Shown: positions 1 to 9,003 of the stretch, in pieces
Layout: each line of letters begins with the position of its first letter
How positions within the stretch are numbered: position 1 is the first letter of the stretch
Source: Slackia sp.
GTDB taxonomy: Bacteria; Actinomycetota; Coriobacteriia; Anaerosomatales; Anaerosomataceae
DNA: 64,000 nt
Direction: 5' to 3'
Assembly: GCA_020725885.1 (NCBI GenBank)
Contig: DYEA01000002.1
Span: forward strand, 62,001 to 126,000
Position numbers and translations under genes: made by a program
Notes under the pieces: model-generated
Told to the model about the DNA's origin: nothing
Database searches by the model: none
The model's input: only the letters and a program-made list of their open reading frames with translations

Positions 1-10
1 GGCAGACGAG

Positions 11-1012
11 CTACTCATCGCGCTTCACCCACCCGAAGGTCCGCGGCGCGAACGCCTTGTCGAGCAGCGGCGCCATGCCGTTCATGAACAGGATCGCGAA
101 GGTCGTGGCTTCGGGCATAGACCCGAAGAACCGTCCGACGGCGTTGAACAGTCCGCACCCGATCCCATACACCAGGCGCGCGTTCCTCGTCATCGGCGAC
201 GACACGTAGTCGGTCGCCATGAAGAACGCGCCGAGGAGCACGCCGCCAGCCATCACGTGGAAGAGCGGATCAGAGCCGAACGCCCACGACAGCACGGCCA
301 TGGTCCCCACATAGCCGGCAGGGATGCGCCAATCGATGATCCCGCGCCAAATCAGCACGAGGCCGCCGAGCACCAGCAGCGCGGCCGAAACCTCGCCCAA
401 GGACCCCTCGAGATTCCGGAACAACAGCGCCGGATACTGCGCCGAAAGGTCGAATCCGTAGGCGCCGCCCGCGGCGCGGTCAGCCGCGGCGATCGCCAGC
501 CGAGTCGCCCCGCTGATCGCGTCGAGCGCTCCGCTCGCTGGAACGTCGATGACCCGATACCAGCCCTTGGTCGGCAGCGCCGACAGAACGCCGCCCCACG
601 ACAAGACGGCGAACGCCCGCCCCACCAGCGCTGGGTTGAACAGGTTCCAACCCAGACCGCCGAAGACCATCTTGCCCAGCAGGATCGCCACCGCCGCGGC
701 TGCGACCGAGATCCACCACGGGGTCCGCGGCGGCATGCTCATCGCAAGCAGCAGGCCCGTGACGAGCGCGCTGCCGTCGCCAAGCGTCTGGGGCCGTCGC
801 GCCGCAGCATTCCACGCTGCTTCCGAGAGGAGGGCCGTCGCGATGCATGCCGCATACGTGATGACCGCCGGCGCCCCCATCAGCACGATGGACCACGCCG
901 CGGCGGGAGCAAGCGCTCCCACTACCCACAGCATGATCGACCGGCACGACGCCGGTGCGCGGATGTGCGGCGGCGCGGTCACGACCAGCCGTGGCATCGC
1001 GCGCTCGCTCAC
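11..1012 (-). CDS. rnfD: Rnf complex membrane subunit RnfD
   Basis: This is the integral-membrane subunit D of the Rnf ferredoxin:NAD+ oxidoreductase (ion-pumping electron transport) complex, 333 residues. Many hydrophobic segments span the protein, and the 'GGLGWNLFNPALVGRA' and 'SGATRL' stretches resemble the RnfD/NqrB family, where a Thr in an SGAT-type motif carries covalent flavin. A longer upstream reading exists, but the GTG at 1012 is chosen because it overlaps the rnfC stop (GTGA), which implies translational coupling. It lies directly downstream of rnfC. The next rnf gene would lie beyond the window edge. Confidence 0.93.
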   Translation of the reverse strand: MSERAMPRLVVTAPPHIRAPASCRSIMLWVVGALAPAAAWSIVLMGAPAVITYAACIATALLSEAAWNAAARRPQTLGDGSALVTGLLLAMSMPPRTPWWISVAAAAVAILLGKMVFGGLGWNLFNPALVGRAFAVLSWGGVLSALPTKGWYRVIDVPASGALDAISGATRLAIAAADRAAGGAYGFDLSAQYPALLFRNLEGSLGEVSAALLVLGGLVLIWRGIIDWRIPAGYVGTMAVLSWAFGSDPLFHVMAGGVLLGAFFMATDYVSSPMTRNARLVYGIGCGLFNAVGRFFGSMPEATTFAILFMNGMAPLLDKAFAPRTFGWVKRDE

Positions 1013-2310
1013 GGCCGCACCCCCTTGGCCATCAGGGCTCCTTTCGCGATCCGGATGAGCTGCACGAGGGGCCGATACGTGGGGCACGCGTAGCTGCACG
1101 CGCCGCACTCGATGCAGTCGAGCGCATGGTATTGCTCGGCGCGGTCCCACATGCGCACGTTCGCGTACGTACCGATGGCGAACGGCTGCAGGAACATCGG
1201 GCACGCCTCCGAGCACCTGCCGCACCGTATGCACGGCTGGTCTCCGTCCACGGGCTTCGGAGCATCGCCAGGTCCCAGCACGACGATTCCCGACATCCCT
1301 TTCGTCACGGGGACATCGAGCGTCCCGAGAGCAGGTCCCGTCATCGGGCCGCCCGCCACGACGCGCTCCACCTCGCCCGAGAAGCCGCCGGCCAGCGCGA
1401 TGAGGTCGCTCACCGGGGTGCCGATCAGCACGAGGTAGTTCCCCGGCCGCGCCACGCGGCCGGTCACCGTGACGACCCGCTCGACGAGCGGCTTGCGGCT
1501 GTCGACCGCGTCCGCGATCGCCGCTGCCGTCCCGACGTTGTGCACCAAAGCCCCTGCAGCGGCAGGCAGCTTGCCGTGAGGCACCTCTTTGCGCAGGACC
1601 GACCATATCAGCTGCTTCTCAGCGCCCTGCGGATACTTCGTCGGAAGCGGCAGCACCTCCACCTGCGTCCCGTCTGCCGCGCGCCGCATCGCGTCGATCG
1701 CGTCCGGCTTGTTCGACTCGATCCCTACGACCACGCGCCGCGCACCGACGGCCTCAGCGATCAGGACTCCGCCGCGCACGATCCGCTCAGGGCTCTCGAC
1801 CATGAGCCTGTGGTCGCAGGTGAGGTACGGCTCGCACTCGCACCCGTTGAGGATCACCGTGCTCACCGGATGCTCTTTCGGCGGCACGAGCTTCACCGCG
1901 GATGGGAAGGCCGCACCACCGAGCCCTACGATGCCGGCAGCGCGCACCGTCGAGGGCACGTCGTCTCCCTCGACCGGGACCCAGCGATCGAAGTCTTGCC
2001 CGCCATCCGGGGCGATCGTGACGCACGTGACGCGGGAGCCGGCCGCCGTCAAGCACTCGCCGACCTCCACGACCTCGCCGTCGACCGGGCTGTGCACCGG
2101 CGCGCTCACGAGGGCATCGACCGCCCCCACGACCTGGCCGCGCCGCACGCGCTCGCCCGCTTGCACGAGGGGCACGCACGGCGCACCGAGGTGCTGGCTC
2201 ATGGGCACGGTCAGCCGTTCAGGGACGGGAGCCCGCTCGATCGGCCGGCCGGCGCTCATCTCCTTCATGCCGGGAGGATGGACGCCCCCCGCGAATGCGC
2301 TCTTCGGCAC
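1009..2310 (-). CDS. rnfC: Rnf complex iron-sulfur/NADH subunit RnfC
   Basis: RnfC is the peripheral subunit that exchanges electrons between NAD(H) and the rest of the Rnf complex at the cytoplasmic membrane face. The 433-residue product has the N-terminal FxGGVHPP motif, the 'GLGGAAFPSAVKL' stretch of the FMN/NADH domain shared with NuoF, an SLBB-like region, and two C-terminal [4Fe-4S] motifs (CIRCGRCSEACP and CIECGACSYACP). An ATG 39 nt upstream is possible, but the GTG at 2310 has GAGGTGAT just ahead and puts the conserved motif near the N-terminus. It overlaps rnfD by 4 nt. Rnf fits an anaerobic energy metabolism using reduced ferredoxin. Confidence 0.95.
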   Translation of the reverse strand: MPKSAFAGGVHPPGMKEMSAGRPIERAPVPERLTVPMSQHLGAPCVPLVQAGERVRRGQVVGAVDALVSAPVHSPVDGEVVEVGECLTAAGSRVTCVTIAPDGGQDFDRWVPVEGDDVPSTVRAAGIVGLGGAAFPSAVKLVPPKEHPVSTVILNGCECEPYLTCDHRLMVESPERIVRGGVLIAEAVGARRVVVGIESNKPDAIDAMRRAADGTQVEVLPLPTKYPQGAEKQLIWSVLRKEVPHGKLPAAAGALVHNVGTAAAIADAVDSRKPLVERVVTVTGRVARPGNYLVLIGTPVSDLIALAGGFSGEVERVVAGGPMTGPALGTLDVPVTKGMSGIVVLGPGDAPKPVDGDQPCIRCGRCSEACPMFLQPFAIGTYANVRMWDRAEQYHALDCIECGACSYACPTYRPLVQLIRIAKGALMAKGVRP

Positions 2311-2447
2311 TGCATCACCTCGCCCATGCATCGGCTTGCATGACGTCAACAGTTCACGAGCAAAGGCGCCCTTCCCTTCCCGGAAAGCGCGAGCGGCGCG
2401 ACCAATCGGTGAACGGCTCCGGCAGCGCCGCGCCCCGGCCTACGAGC

Positions 2448-2849
2448 CTACGAGAAGAAGATCGCGATCTCGCGCTCTGCGCTCTCCGGGGAGTCGGAGC
2501 CGTGGATGATGTTCGCATCCAGCGTGAGGCCGAAGTCGCCTCGGATGGTCCCGGGCGCCGCGTCCTTCGGGTTGGTCGCTCCCATGAGCTTCCGGACGAC
2601 CGCAACCGCTTCTTCCCCCGACACGACCATCTTCACCACTGGGCCCGAGGTGACGTATCCGATCAGCCCCTCGTAGAACGGCTTCCCGGCGTGCTCGGCG
2701 TAGTTCGCCTCAGCCTGCTCGCGGGTCACGACGCCGAGCTCCATCCGCTCGATGGTCAGGCCGACGTCCTCCAGTCGCGAGACGATCCGGCCGACCAGAC
2801 GGCGCTCGACGGCGTCGGGCTTGATCATCACATACGTACGCTGGATCAC
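2448..2849 (-). CDS. ndk: Nucleoside diphosphate kinase
   Basis: Ndk transfers the gamma phosphate of NTPs to NDPs through a phosphohistidine intermediate. The 133-residue product is slightly shorter than the usual 135-150 and has the N-terminal 'RTYVMIKPDAVERR' and the active-site signature 'NIIHGSDSPESA' with catalytic His116. The start is GTG at 2849, preceded by AAGGAG at five nt. Longer upstream readings lack a better ribosome binding site. It lies between rnfC and a TPR gene on the same strand, but no functional link is evident. Confidence 0.96.
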   Translation of the reverse strand: MIQRTYVMIKPDAVERRLVGRIVSRLEDVGLTIERMELGVVTREQAEANYAEHAGKPFYEGLIGYVTSGPVVKMVVSGEEAVAVVRKLMGATNPKDAAPGTIRGDFGLTLDANIIHGSDSPESAEREIAIFFS

Positions 2850-2943
2850 GTGCACTCCTTCGTCGACCTGATGCAGGACCGTGTAACGGTAGCAACTGCG
2901 CGCAGTCGGACGCAATGCGCCCGCCAAACGCGGCCTGACGTCG

Positions 2944-4194
2944 TCACTGGCCGGTAGACCGCCAGTCGTTCGCGATGCCGCTCACCTTCCACCCGACCCC
3001 CTCGCGAGCAAGAGAGACCTTGTAGGCGAGCGGCGCCCCCTGCTCGAGGACGATCGTGACTTCGACTGCCGAGGTCTTCGCAGACCGGTCGACGGCGCCG
3101 ATCGTGTACGACGAGAACTTCGGAGGCAGCCCGCTCATCTCCTTCTCGACGTCCACCGTGGGCACCGCCACCCAGTACTGCTCCACCGGCTTGCCGGCGC
3201 GGTGCGCTTCGAGGAGCCCCCTGACCGTCATCTGCTGCGTCGGGAACCCGATGCCGCTCGCCCACAGGAACCCGAGCAGCCCCACGACGACCGCGACGAT
3301 CGCTACGGCCGAACCGACGCGCGTGAGCAGCCCGCGTTGCTGCCGCCTGGCCAACCGCTCGGCCTTGCGGGCGACCCTGTCGGCCTCCTTCATCTCCTCC
3401 TCGGTGCGGGTGAAGAACGCGATGTCCTCGTCGGCTTCGTCAAGGACGACCGGCGGCATCTCGCCGGTCCGCCACCCCTCCACCGTCTCTCGGGGAGGCG
3501 GCTCAAGGGCGCGCTTGCACGCGTCGTACGCCGCTGCAGCATCCGCGGCAAGCGAATGGCCGAACTCCGACGTCGCGCGCTCGAAAGCCCCCAGCGCCTC
3601 GCGCGGCTTCCCGAGCGCAGCAAGCGCAAGCCCGAGGTTCGCGCACGCCTTGCCCTTCCCGCGGTAGCCTTCGACGTCGAGAGCCGCCTTGAAGGCCTCG
3701 ACCGCCTCCTCGTAGCTGCGTAGGGACAGGTAGCACAGCCCAAGGCTGTTCAACGCCTTGCCTGGGTCGGGATTGGCCGGGTCGAGCGCCGCGGCGCGAT
3801 ACATCTCGCACGCCTCATCGACCCGGCCGAGAGAGCCGAGCGACGCGCCGGCGCCGTGCATGGCCTTGTAGCGCTTGGTGAACGACGCGTCTGCGAGGGC
3901 TTCCTGGAACGACCGCACCGCAGCCTCGTGGTCGCCGGCGGCCGCCTGGGCGATCCCGAGGTTGCACAAGGCGGTTCCCCGGTTCGGCAGGTCGGGGTCG
4001 GCCAGCGCGCGCTCGTACGCCATGACTGCGTCTGCGGCGCGGCCGAGCTTCATCAGCGCGTTCCCGGCTTTCGTGAAAGCCGTCCCGGTGCCGGCGCCAC
4101 CGGAACCAGCAGCCAGCAAGTACTCGCGAGCAGCTGTCCGCCAGTCCTGCGCGCGATACGCCTCGTCCGCCCTGCTCAACGCGGTCTCGTCCAC
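2944..4194 (-). CDS. TPR-repeat protein with one membrane segment
   Basis: A 416-residue protein of unknown specific role. Residues about 5-220 are consecutive tetratricopeptide repeats (alternating small and aromatic residues, such as 'NSLGLCYLSLRSYEEAVEAF'), which normally form protein-binding superhelices. A charged linker is followed by one hydrophobic segment near residues 300-325 and a C-terminal globular domain of about 90 residues, presumably extracytoplasmic. The start is GTG at 4194 with GGAGG eight nt upstream. It ends 95 nt before ndk. The likely topology is a cytoplasmic TPR arm anchored in the membrane, a scaffold-like arrangement; the partner cannot be named. Confidence 0.85.
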   Translation of the reverse strand: MDETALSRADEAYRAQDWRTAAREYLLAAGSGGAGTGTAFTKAGNALMKLGRAADAVMAYERALADPDLPNRGTALCNLGIAQAAAGDHEAAVRSFQEALADASFTKRYKAMHGAGASLGSLGRVDEACEMYRAAALDPANPDPGKALNSLGLCYLSLRSYEEAVEAFKAALDVEGYRGKGKACANLGLALAALGKPREALGAFERATSEFGHSLAADAAAAYDACKRALEPPPRETVEGWRTGEMPPVVLDEADEDIAFFTRTEEEMKEADRVARKAERLARRQQRGLLTRVGSAVAIVAVVVGLLGFLWASGIGFPTQQMTVRGLLEAHRAGKPVEQYWVAVPTVDVEKEMSGLPPKFSSYTIGAVDRSAKTSAVEVTIVLEQGAPLAYKVSLAREGVGWKVSGIANDWRSTGQ

Positions 4195-4208
4195 TGGCCG
4201 GTCCTCCC

Positions 4209-4865
4209 TCAGCGTCCGCGCTCGATCCGGACCGAGACCATGACGTCACCCGGCTCGATCCGCTTCACGACGTCCATCCCGTCGACGACCTCGCCGAACA
4301 CCGTGTACTTCCCGTCGAGGAACGGGGCCGGCGCCAGGCAGATGTAGAACTGCGATCCAGCGCTGTCAGGATCCTGCGCGCGGGCCATGGCGACGGTTCC
4401 CTCGAGGTGAGGACGGTCGTTGAACTCCGCCTTCAGCCGCCACCCGGGACCACCGGTGCCGACGGGCCCTTCCCCGGTCTTCGAATACGGGTCGCCGCCT
4501 TGCACGACGAAGCCGGGCTCGACCCTGTGGAAGGTCGTGCCGTCGTAGAACCCGCTTCGCGCAAGCTCGATGAAGCTCGCCACGTGGTTCGGCGCGTCCT
4601 GGGGGAAGAACCGTATCCGGATCTCGCCCTTCTCCGTGACGATGACGGCCACTTCGTCGCCAGCGACTTGAACGTCAGACTCGTGCACGGGAACCTCCTC
4701 TGGGAACACGGCGATGGACGCCTCGCTGGACTGCGAGAGGGCGGCTCCGTGCATCTGGTCCGGAGCGCTACGAGCCCCGGAGCACCCCGGCACCGCGGCC
4801 GCGACGAGCGACAGAGCAAGAGCTGCGGCCGCGGCGACGCTTCTTGAGAGTGTCCGTGTACGCAT
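4209..4865 (-). CDS. Cyclophilin-type peptidyl-prolyl isomerase, probable lipoprotein
   Basis: A 218-residue cyclophilin. After a short basic N-terminus and hydrophobic stretch comes 'AAVPGC', a plausible though imperfect lipobox, so the mature protein is probably a membrane-anchored extracytoplasmic lipoprotein. The catalytic domain shows family motifs 'FHRVEPGFVVQGGDP', 'GTVAMARAQDPDSAGSQFYI' and 'FLDGKYTVFGEV'. It isomerises X-Pro bonds, probably assisting folding of exported proteins. The ATG at 4865 has GAGGAAGG upstream and is preferred over an earlier start that would bury the signal. The gene is transcribed divergently from the EF-G-like gene and lies 14 nt upstream of the TPR gene. 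Confidence 0.92.
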   Translation of the reverse strand: MRTRTLSRSVAAAAALALSLVAAAVPGCSGARSAPDQMHGAALSQSSEASIAVFPEEVPVHESDVQVAGDEVAVIVTEKGEIRIRFFPQDAPNHVASFIELARSGFYDGTTFHRVEPGFVVQGGDPYSKTGEGPVGTGGPGWRLKAEFNDRPHLEGTVAMARAQDPDSAGSQFYICLAPAPFLDGKYTVFGEVVDGMDVVKRIEPGDVMVSVRIERGR

Positions 4866-5035
4866 CGTTCCTTCCTCGACACGACGACGCCCGACCGATT
4901 CTACCATCATGCCGCTCGACCGCCGCGCCCGCACCCTCGCGCGCGTGTGCTATCGTTTCGACCCGTGCAGCTGCTGGACGCTGGCTGCGCACGACGCGCA
5001 CGGCCGGCCTCGCCGGCCTGGTCATCGAGGAGGCG

Positions 5036-7105
5036 ATGCTCGTGGGAGCGCCAAGCACCGACAAGGTCCGCAACGTCGTCTTGGTCGGCCATGGAGGCTC
5101 AGGGAAGACGTCCCTCGCCGAGGCGATGCTCTTCATGGCTGGACACACCAAGCGCCTCGGCAGCGTCGACGACGGGCACTCGACGCTCGACTACGACGCA
5201 GAAGAGATAAAGCGCAAGATGACCATCAACCTCGCGCTCGCCCCCGTGGTCCACGAAGGCGTCAAGATCAACGTCATCGACACGCCCGGCTACGCCGACT
5301 TCATCGGCGATGCCATCGCGGGCATGGAGGCCGCCGAGATGGCCTTGTTCGTCGTGGACGCCGTCTCGGGACCGCAGGTGCAGACCCGCAAGCTCTGGAA
5401 GATCGCCGGCGAGATGGGCATCGCCCGTGCGGTGTTCGTCAACCGGATGGACAAGGAGCACGCCGACTTCGACGCCGTGATGTCCGCGCTCACGGCCTCG
5501 TTCGGGCACCGCATCGGAGCAGTGCAGATCCCCATCGGCGCCGAGTCCTCGTTCCGCGGCGTCGTCGACGTCATCCGTATGCGCGCCTATCACCACGAAG
5601 GCGACAAGGAGGAGATCACAGACATCCCCGCCGACCTCGCGGACGCCGCTGAGGCTGCTCGCGATAAACTGTGCGAGCTCGTCGCCGAGGCCGACGACGC
5701 GCTCATGGAGAAGTACCTGGAGGGAGAGCGGCTCACGCAAGAGGAGCTGGAGGACCTGCTCGGAAAGGCCATCGCCCAGGGCATCTTCATCCCCGTGTTC
5801 GTCGGCTCCGCCCTCAAGCTCCAGGGCATCGAGGACCTCATGGACGAGATCGTCTCGTTCTTCCCTGAGCCCACCGCGCACGGCCCGCTCAAGACGGTCG
5901 ACGGTCGCGAGGTCCCCTTCACCGTGGACGGCCCGACAGCAGTGCACGTCTTCAAGACCTTGTCGGACCCGTACATCGGCCGCATCAACCTCGTGAAGGT
6001 CGTCTCCGGGACCCTCGCGCCGAACACCGAGCTCGTCAATTCGCGCAGCGGCAAGAAGGAACGCATCGCGCACGTCTTCAAGATGACGGGCAAGGAGACC
6101 GTCGACATCGACGCAGCTCCTGCCGGCGACATCGCCGTCCTCACGAAGCTCGCGGACACGCTGACGAACGACACGCTCTCCGCCAACGGCGACATCGCCT
6201 TCGCGCCGCTCCCGCTGCCTGAGCCCCTGTATCCAGTCGCCATCGTCGCGAAGACCAAGGCGGACGAGGACAAGCTGGGGACCGCGCTCAAGACGATCGT
6301 GGACGAGGATCCGTCGCTTCGCATGCGCCGCGACGAGGAGACGCACCAGACGGTCATCTCGGCGATGGGCGACATCGCCATCGACGTCCTGCTCGCCCGG
6401 CTGCGCGACCGCTTCCACGTCGAGGCGGAGCTGCAGGACCTGCGGATCCCCTACCGCGAGACGATCCGCAAGGTCGCGACCGCTCAGGGACGCCACAAGA
6501 AGCAGACCGGCGGCGCCGGCCAGTTCGGAGACTGCTGGCTCAGGCTCGAGCCGAATCCTGGCGGCGGCTACGAGTTCATCGACGAGATCGTCGGCGGCAA
6601 GATCCCGCGCCAGTTCATCCCGGCGGTCGACAAAGGCGTCCAGGAGGCGATGGCCCAGGGCGTGCTTGCCGGATACCCTGTCGTCGACGTCAAGGTCGCC
6701 GTATACGACGGCTCGTACCACTCCGTGGACTCCTCCGAGATCGCGTTCAAGACCGCGGCGCGCATCGGCTTCCGCGCTGCCGCCGAGAAGGCCGACCTCG
6801 TCCTGCTCGAGCCGATCGCCACGTTGACGATCGAGGTCCCCGAACAGTACGCGGGCGCCGTGATGGGAGACATCAGCGCCAAGCGCGGCCGGGTGCTCGG
6901 CATGGACTCGCCCGAGCCTGGCGTCCAAGTCATCAAGGCGCAGGTCCCATACGCCGAGGTCGTCCACTACTCCCCCCAGCTGCGCTCGATCACCAGCGGC
7001 ACCGGCAGCTACACGATCAGCATCGAGTCGTACGAGCAGGTGCCCCACGACCTCGCGAAGAAGATCATCGAGCAGTCGCAGAAGGAGCGCGCCGAGTCGC
7101 ACTAG
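5036..7105 (+). CDS. EF-G-like translational GTPase (EF-G paralogue)
   Basis: A 689-residue translational GTPase of the EF-G fold: G domain with P-loop 'GHGGSGKTSL', G3 'DTPGYADF' and G4 'NRMD', then domains II-V including the late EF-G-type 'GGAGQFGDCWLRLEP' and 'AVMGDISAKRGRVLG'. Canonical EF-G has AHIDAGKTT in the P-loop and NKMD in G4, so this belongs to the EF-G-like group often called FusA2/EF-G2 rather than the main elongation factor. Its exact role is unsettled in the family. The ATG at 5036 is chosen for GAGGAGG just upstream and direct entry into the G domain; the reading frame is open further upstream but without support. Confidence 0.9.
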   Translation: MLVGAPSTDKVRNVVLVGHGGSGKTSLAEAMLFMAGHTKRLGSVDDGHSTLDYDAEEIKRKMTINLALAPVVHEGVKINVIDTPGYADFIGDAIAGMEAAEMALFVVDAVSGPQVQTRKLWKIAGEMGIARAVFVNRMDKEHADFDAVMSALTASFGHRIGAVQIPIGAESSFRGVVDVIRMRAYHHEGDKEEITDIPADLADAAEAARDKLCELVAEADDALMEKYLEGERLTQEELEDLLGKAIAQGIFIPVFVGSALKLQGIEDLMDEIVSFFPEPTAHGPLKTVDGREVPFTVDGPTAVHVFKTLSDPYIGRINLVKVVSGTLAPNTELVNSRSGKKERIAHVFKMTGKETVDIDAAPAGDIAVLTKLADTLTNDTLSANGDIAFAPLPLPEPLYPVAIVAKTKADEDKLGTALKTIVDEDPSLRMRRDEETHQTVISAMGDIAIDVLLARLRDRFHVEAELQDLRIPYRETIRKVATAQGRHKKQTGGAGQFGDCWLRLEPNPGGGYEFIDEIVGGKIPRQFIPAVDKGVQEAMAQGVLAGYPVVDVKVAVYDGSYHSVDSSEIAFKTAARIGFRAAAEKADLVLLEPIATLTIEVPEQYAGAVMGDISAKRGRVLGMDSPEPGVQVIKAQVPYAEVVHYSPQLRSITSGTGSYTISIESYEQVPHDLAKKIIEQSQKERAESH

Positions 7106-7132
7106 CGTCCAACCCGCTGTCTGCGCATGAGA

Positions 7133-7160
7133 CGAGGGCCTGGCTGCCGCCAGGCCCTCG
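7133..7160 (+). terminator. Intrinsic terminator-like hairpin after the EF-G-like gene
   Basis: An 11-bp GC-rich perfect stem (CGAGGGCCTGG paired with CCAGGCCCTCG, 6-nt loop) lies 28 nt after the stop at 7105 and is followed by a T-containing stretch. It also sits just beyond the 3' end of tRNA-Arg on the opposite strand and could serve both. Confidence 0.75.
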
Positions 7161-7172
7161 CTCGTTTCGTGG

Positions 7173-7248
7173 TGGTGCCCTCTGCAGGATTCGAACCTGC
7201 GGCCTTCTGCTCCGGAGGCAGACGCTCTATCCCCTGAGCTAAGAGGGC
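7173..7248 (-). tRNA. tRNA-Arg (anticodon CCG)
   Basis: The minus strand folds into a complete cloverleaf: acceptor GCCCTCT/AGAGGGC, D arm GCTC/GAGC, anticodon stem TCTGC/GCAGA with loop CTCCGGA (anticodon CCG), and T arm GCAGG/CCTGC with TTCGAAT. Discriminator A and the CCA end are encoded. It decodes CGG arginine codons. Confidence 0.97.
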
Positions 7249-7273
7249 ATCTGCGGCGCGATGCCGCCGGAGA

Positions 7274-7302
7274 ACAGTACCACAGGGCTGCGCCTTTTCC
7301 AA
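7274..7302 (-). promoter_or_regulatory. Sigma-70-like promoter for tRNA-Arg
   Basis: On the minus strand TTGGAA and TACTGT are separated by exactly 17 nt and end 26 nt upstream of the tRNA 5' end. This is a good fit to a housekeeping promoter. Confidence 0.6.
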
Positions 7303-7356
7303 GCCGTGACGAGCGGGTATGCTCATTGCCTCCACGTACGCCGTCCTGGAGGTCGT

Positions 7357-8261
7357 ATGGCACCGTCTGATGCGCTGCTCATCGTGAATCCGGCTGCCCG
7401 TCACGGTGAGACCAAGACCATGCTCCCCGCGATAGAGCGGCTCCTCGAAGGCATCCTGCCTCACGAGACCGTCCTCACCGAAGGCCCGGGAGACGCGCGG
7501 GAACTGGCTGCCTCCGCCGCGGGGAGAAGCGTCGTCGTGGCGGTGGGCGGCGACGGCACCGTCCACGAGGTCCTCAACGGCATCATGCGCATCCCCGAAC
7601 ACGCGGCCCGGCGCTCGGCATCATCCCCACAGGCTCAGGGAACGACACGCGACGGACGTACGGCATCCCCCCGGAGGTCGCGCAGGCGGCGCTGACGCTC
7701 GCCGCGGGCGAGCGCAGGAAGTTCGACGTCGGCGTGTGCAACGGGCTGTACTTCAACAACAGCTTCGCTGCCGGCCTCGACGCCAAGGTGACGGCCAAGG
7801 CCGTCGAATACAAGGTCACCACGCGCCGGGACGGCCTGTGGCTGTACCTCACTGCGCTGTTGCACGTCCTGTTCCACGACCTCGAGGGCTTCAGCGCGAC
7901 GGTCACGTTCGACGACGGCACGCCCCAGCGGCTCGAGACGCTCATCGTCGCGGTCACGATCGGGCAGACGTACGGCGGAGGCTTCCGCATAACGCCTCAC
8001 GCGGTACCGGACGACGGCTTGTTCGACGTGTGCACCATCGACCCGCTGTCGCTGCTCGGAGCTCTCGTGCGGCTGCCCTTCGTCGTGCTCGGCAAGCATA
8101 CCCGCATGCGCCCGGTCCACATGCTTCGGCACAGGTCGATCGTCATCGAGGCCGACCAGCCGGTCCCGGCGCAGATCGACGGCGAGGTGTTGCTCGAGCA
8201 GCGATACGAGATATCCCTCCTCCCTCAAGCAGTCACGTGCGTCGTGCCAAGACGAGGCTGA
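7357..8261 (+). pseudogene. Diacylglycerol kinase-family gene with a frameshift
   Basis: Two consecutive frames encode one diacylglycerol/sphingosine kinase-type protein. The first begins at ATG 7357 (GGAGG five nt upstream), reads 'LLIVNPAARHGETK' and the nucleotide-binding motif 'VGGDGTVHEVLNGI', then turns to nonsense after about 7605. The family sequence resumes in another frame as 'LGIIPTGSGNDTRR' near 7615 and continues to the stop at 8261 through 'YFNNSFAAGLDAKV' and 'QIDGEVLLEQRYE'. A one-base deletion between about 7600 and 7620, in a GC-rich run, explains this. Whether it is a real lesion or a sequence error cannot be told here. The family phosphorylates lipid substrates using ATP. 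The next gene is plsY, 6 nt downstream. Confidence 0.85.
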
Positions 8262-8267
8262 CTCACC

Positions 8268-8936
8268 ATGGCCTTGGCAACGCTCGTCGTCTTCGCGTTC
8301 TCCGTCCTCGTCGGATCCGTGCCCTGGGCGTACGTCATCGTCAAGGCGGTCACTGGCGAGGACATCACGGCGCATGGGAGCGGCAACGTCGGCGCGATGA
8401 ACGTGCGCCGGACGACCGGATCGTGGAGCTGGTTCGCCGTCGCAGTGTTCGCCGACGGCTCTAAAGGCCTCGTGCCCACGCTGCTTGCCAAGACCATTCT
8501 CGCGGGCCTGCCTGTCACGGCCCCATCCAGCGAGGCCGGCGCTGCCGCGCTCGTCATCCAGGCCGCCGTGGCCGGGGCCGTCGTCGGCCACAACTACTCC
8601 ATCTGGCTCGCTCTCGCGCGGCGGCGCCTCGCGCGGACCGGCAAGGGGCTCGCGGCCGGCGGCGGCGCGCTGCTCGCGTACGACGTGCGCTACTTCGTCG
8701 CCGTCCTCGTCGTCGGCCTCCTCGTCCTCGCCGCGACGCGCGTGATGCTCGTCGGCCAGGCCGCGGCCGCCCTCTCGCTGCCGGCGACGGCGGCGCTGCT
8801 CCGTTCGTCAGACGTGGGTTTCGCAGCGGCCGTCGCTGGCATCGTCCTTCTCGCCCACGCGCGACGCCTCGCCGGGCTTGCGCGTGGCGAGGAGCCGAGG
8901 CTCTACGTGGACGACGGCGCCGGGCCCCGCGGTTGA
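8268..8936 (+). CDS. plsY: Glycerol-3-phosphate acyltransferase PlsY (acyl-phosphate dependent)
   Basis: PlsY acylates glycerol-3-phosphate from acyl-phosphate, the first step of phospholipid synthesis, in the membrane. The 222-residue product is hydrophobic with several membrane segments and carries the family motifs 'GSVPWAYV', 'HGSGNVGAMNVRR' and 'VGHNYSIW'. The third motif is unusual: the usual FxGGKG(V) appears as 'LARTGKGLAAGGGA' and is set further from GHNYS than normal. The ATG at 8268 lies 6 nt after the lipid kinase-like frame, so the two were probably cotranscribed; both act in lipid metabolism. Confidence 0.87.
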   Translation: MALATLVVFAFSVLVGSVPWAYVIVKAVTGEDITAHGSGNVGAMNVRRTTGSWSWFAVAVFADGSKGLVPTLLAKTILAGLPVTAPSSEAGAAALVIQAAVAGAVVGHNYSIWLALARRRLARTGKGLAAGGGALLAYDVRYFVAVLVVGLLVLAATRVMLVGQAAAALSLPATAALLRSSDVGFAAAVAGIVLLAHARRLAGLARGEEPRLYVDDGAGPRG

Positions 8937-8951
8937 CCGTCTGGCACGCGC

Positions 8952-8979
8952 ACGGGCCGCCGGAGTCCCGGCGGCCCGT
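8952..8979. terminator. Hairpin between convergent plsY and ferredoxin genes
   Basis: A perfect 12-bp stem (ACGGGCCGCCGG, loop AGTC) lies between the ends of the two convergent genes. There is no clear T-run on either side, so it may act in either direction or only protect 3' ends. Confidence 0.55.
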
Positions 8980-9003
8980 CGCAGCTCGTCCATGCGTTCG
9001 GCG

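Noticed and set aside
5099-7363. Minus-strand frame opposite the EF-G-like gene
   Set aside because: Asp/Arg/Leu-rich antisense translation; it also runs through the tRNA-Arg gene.
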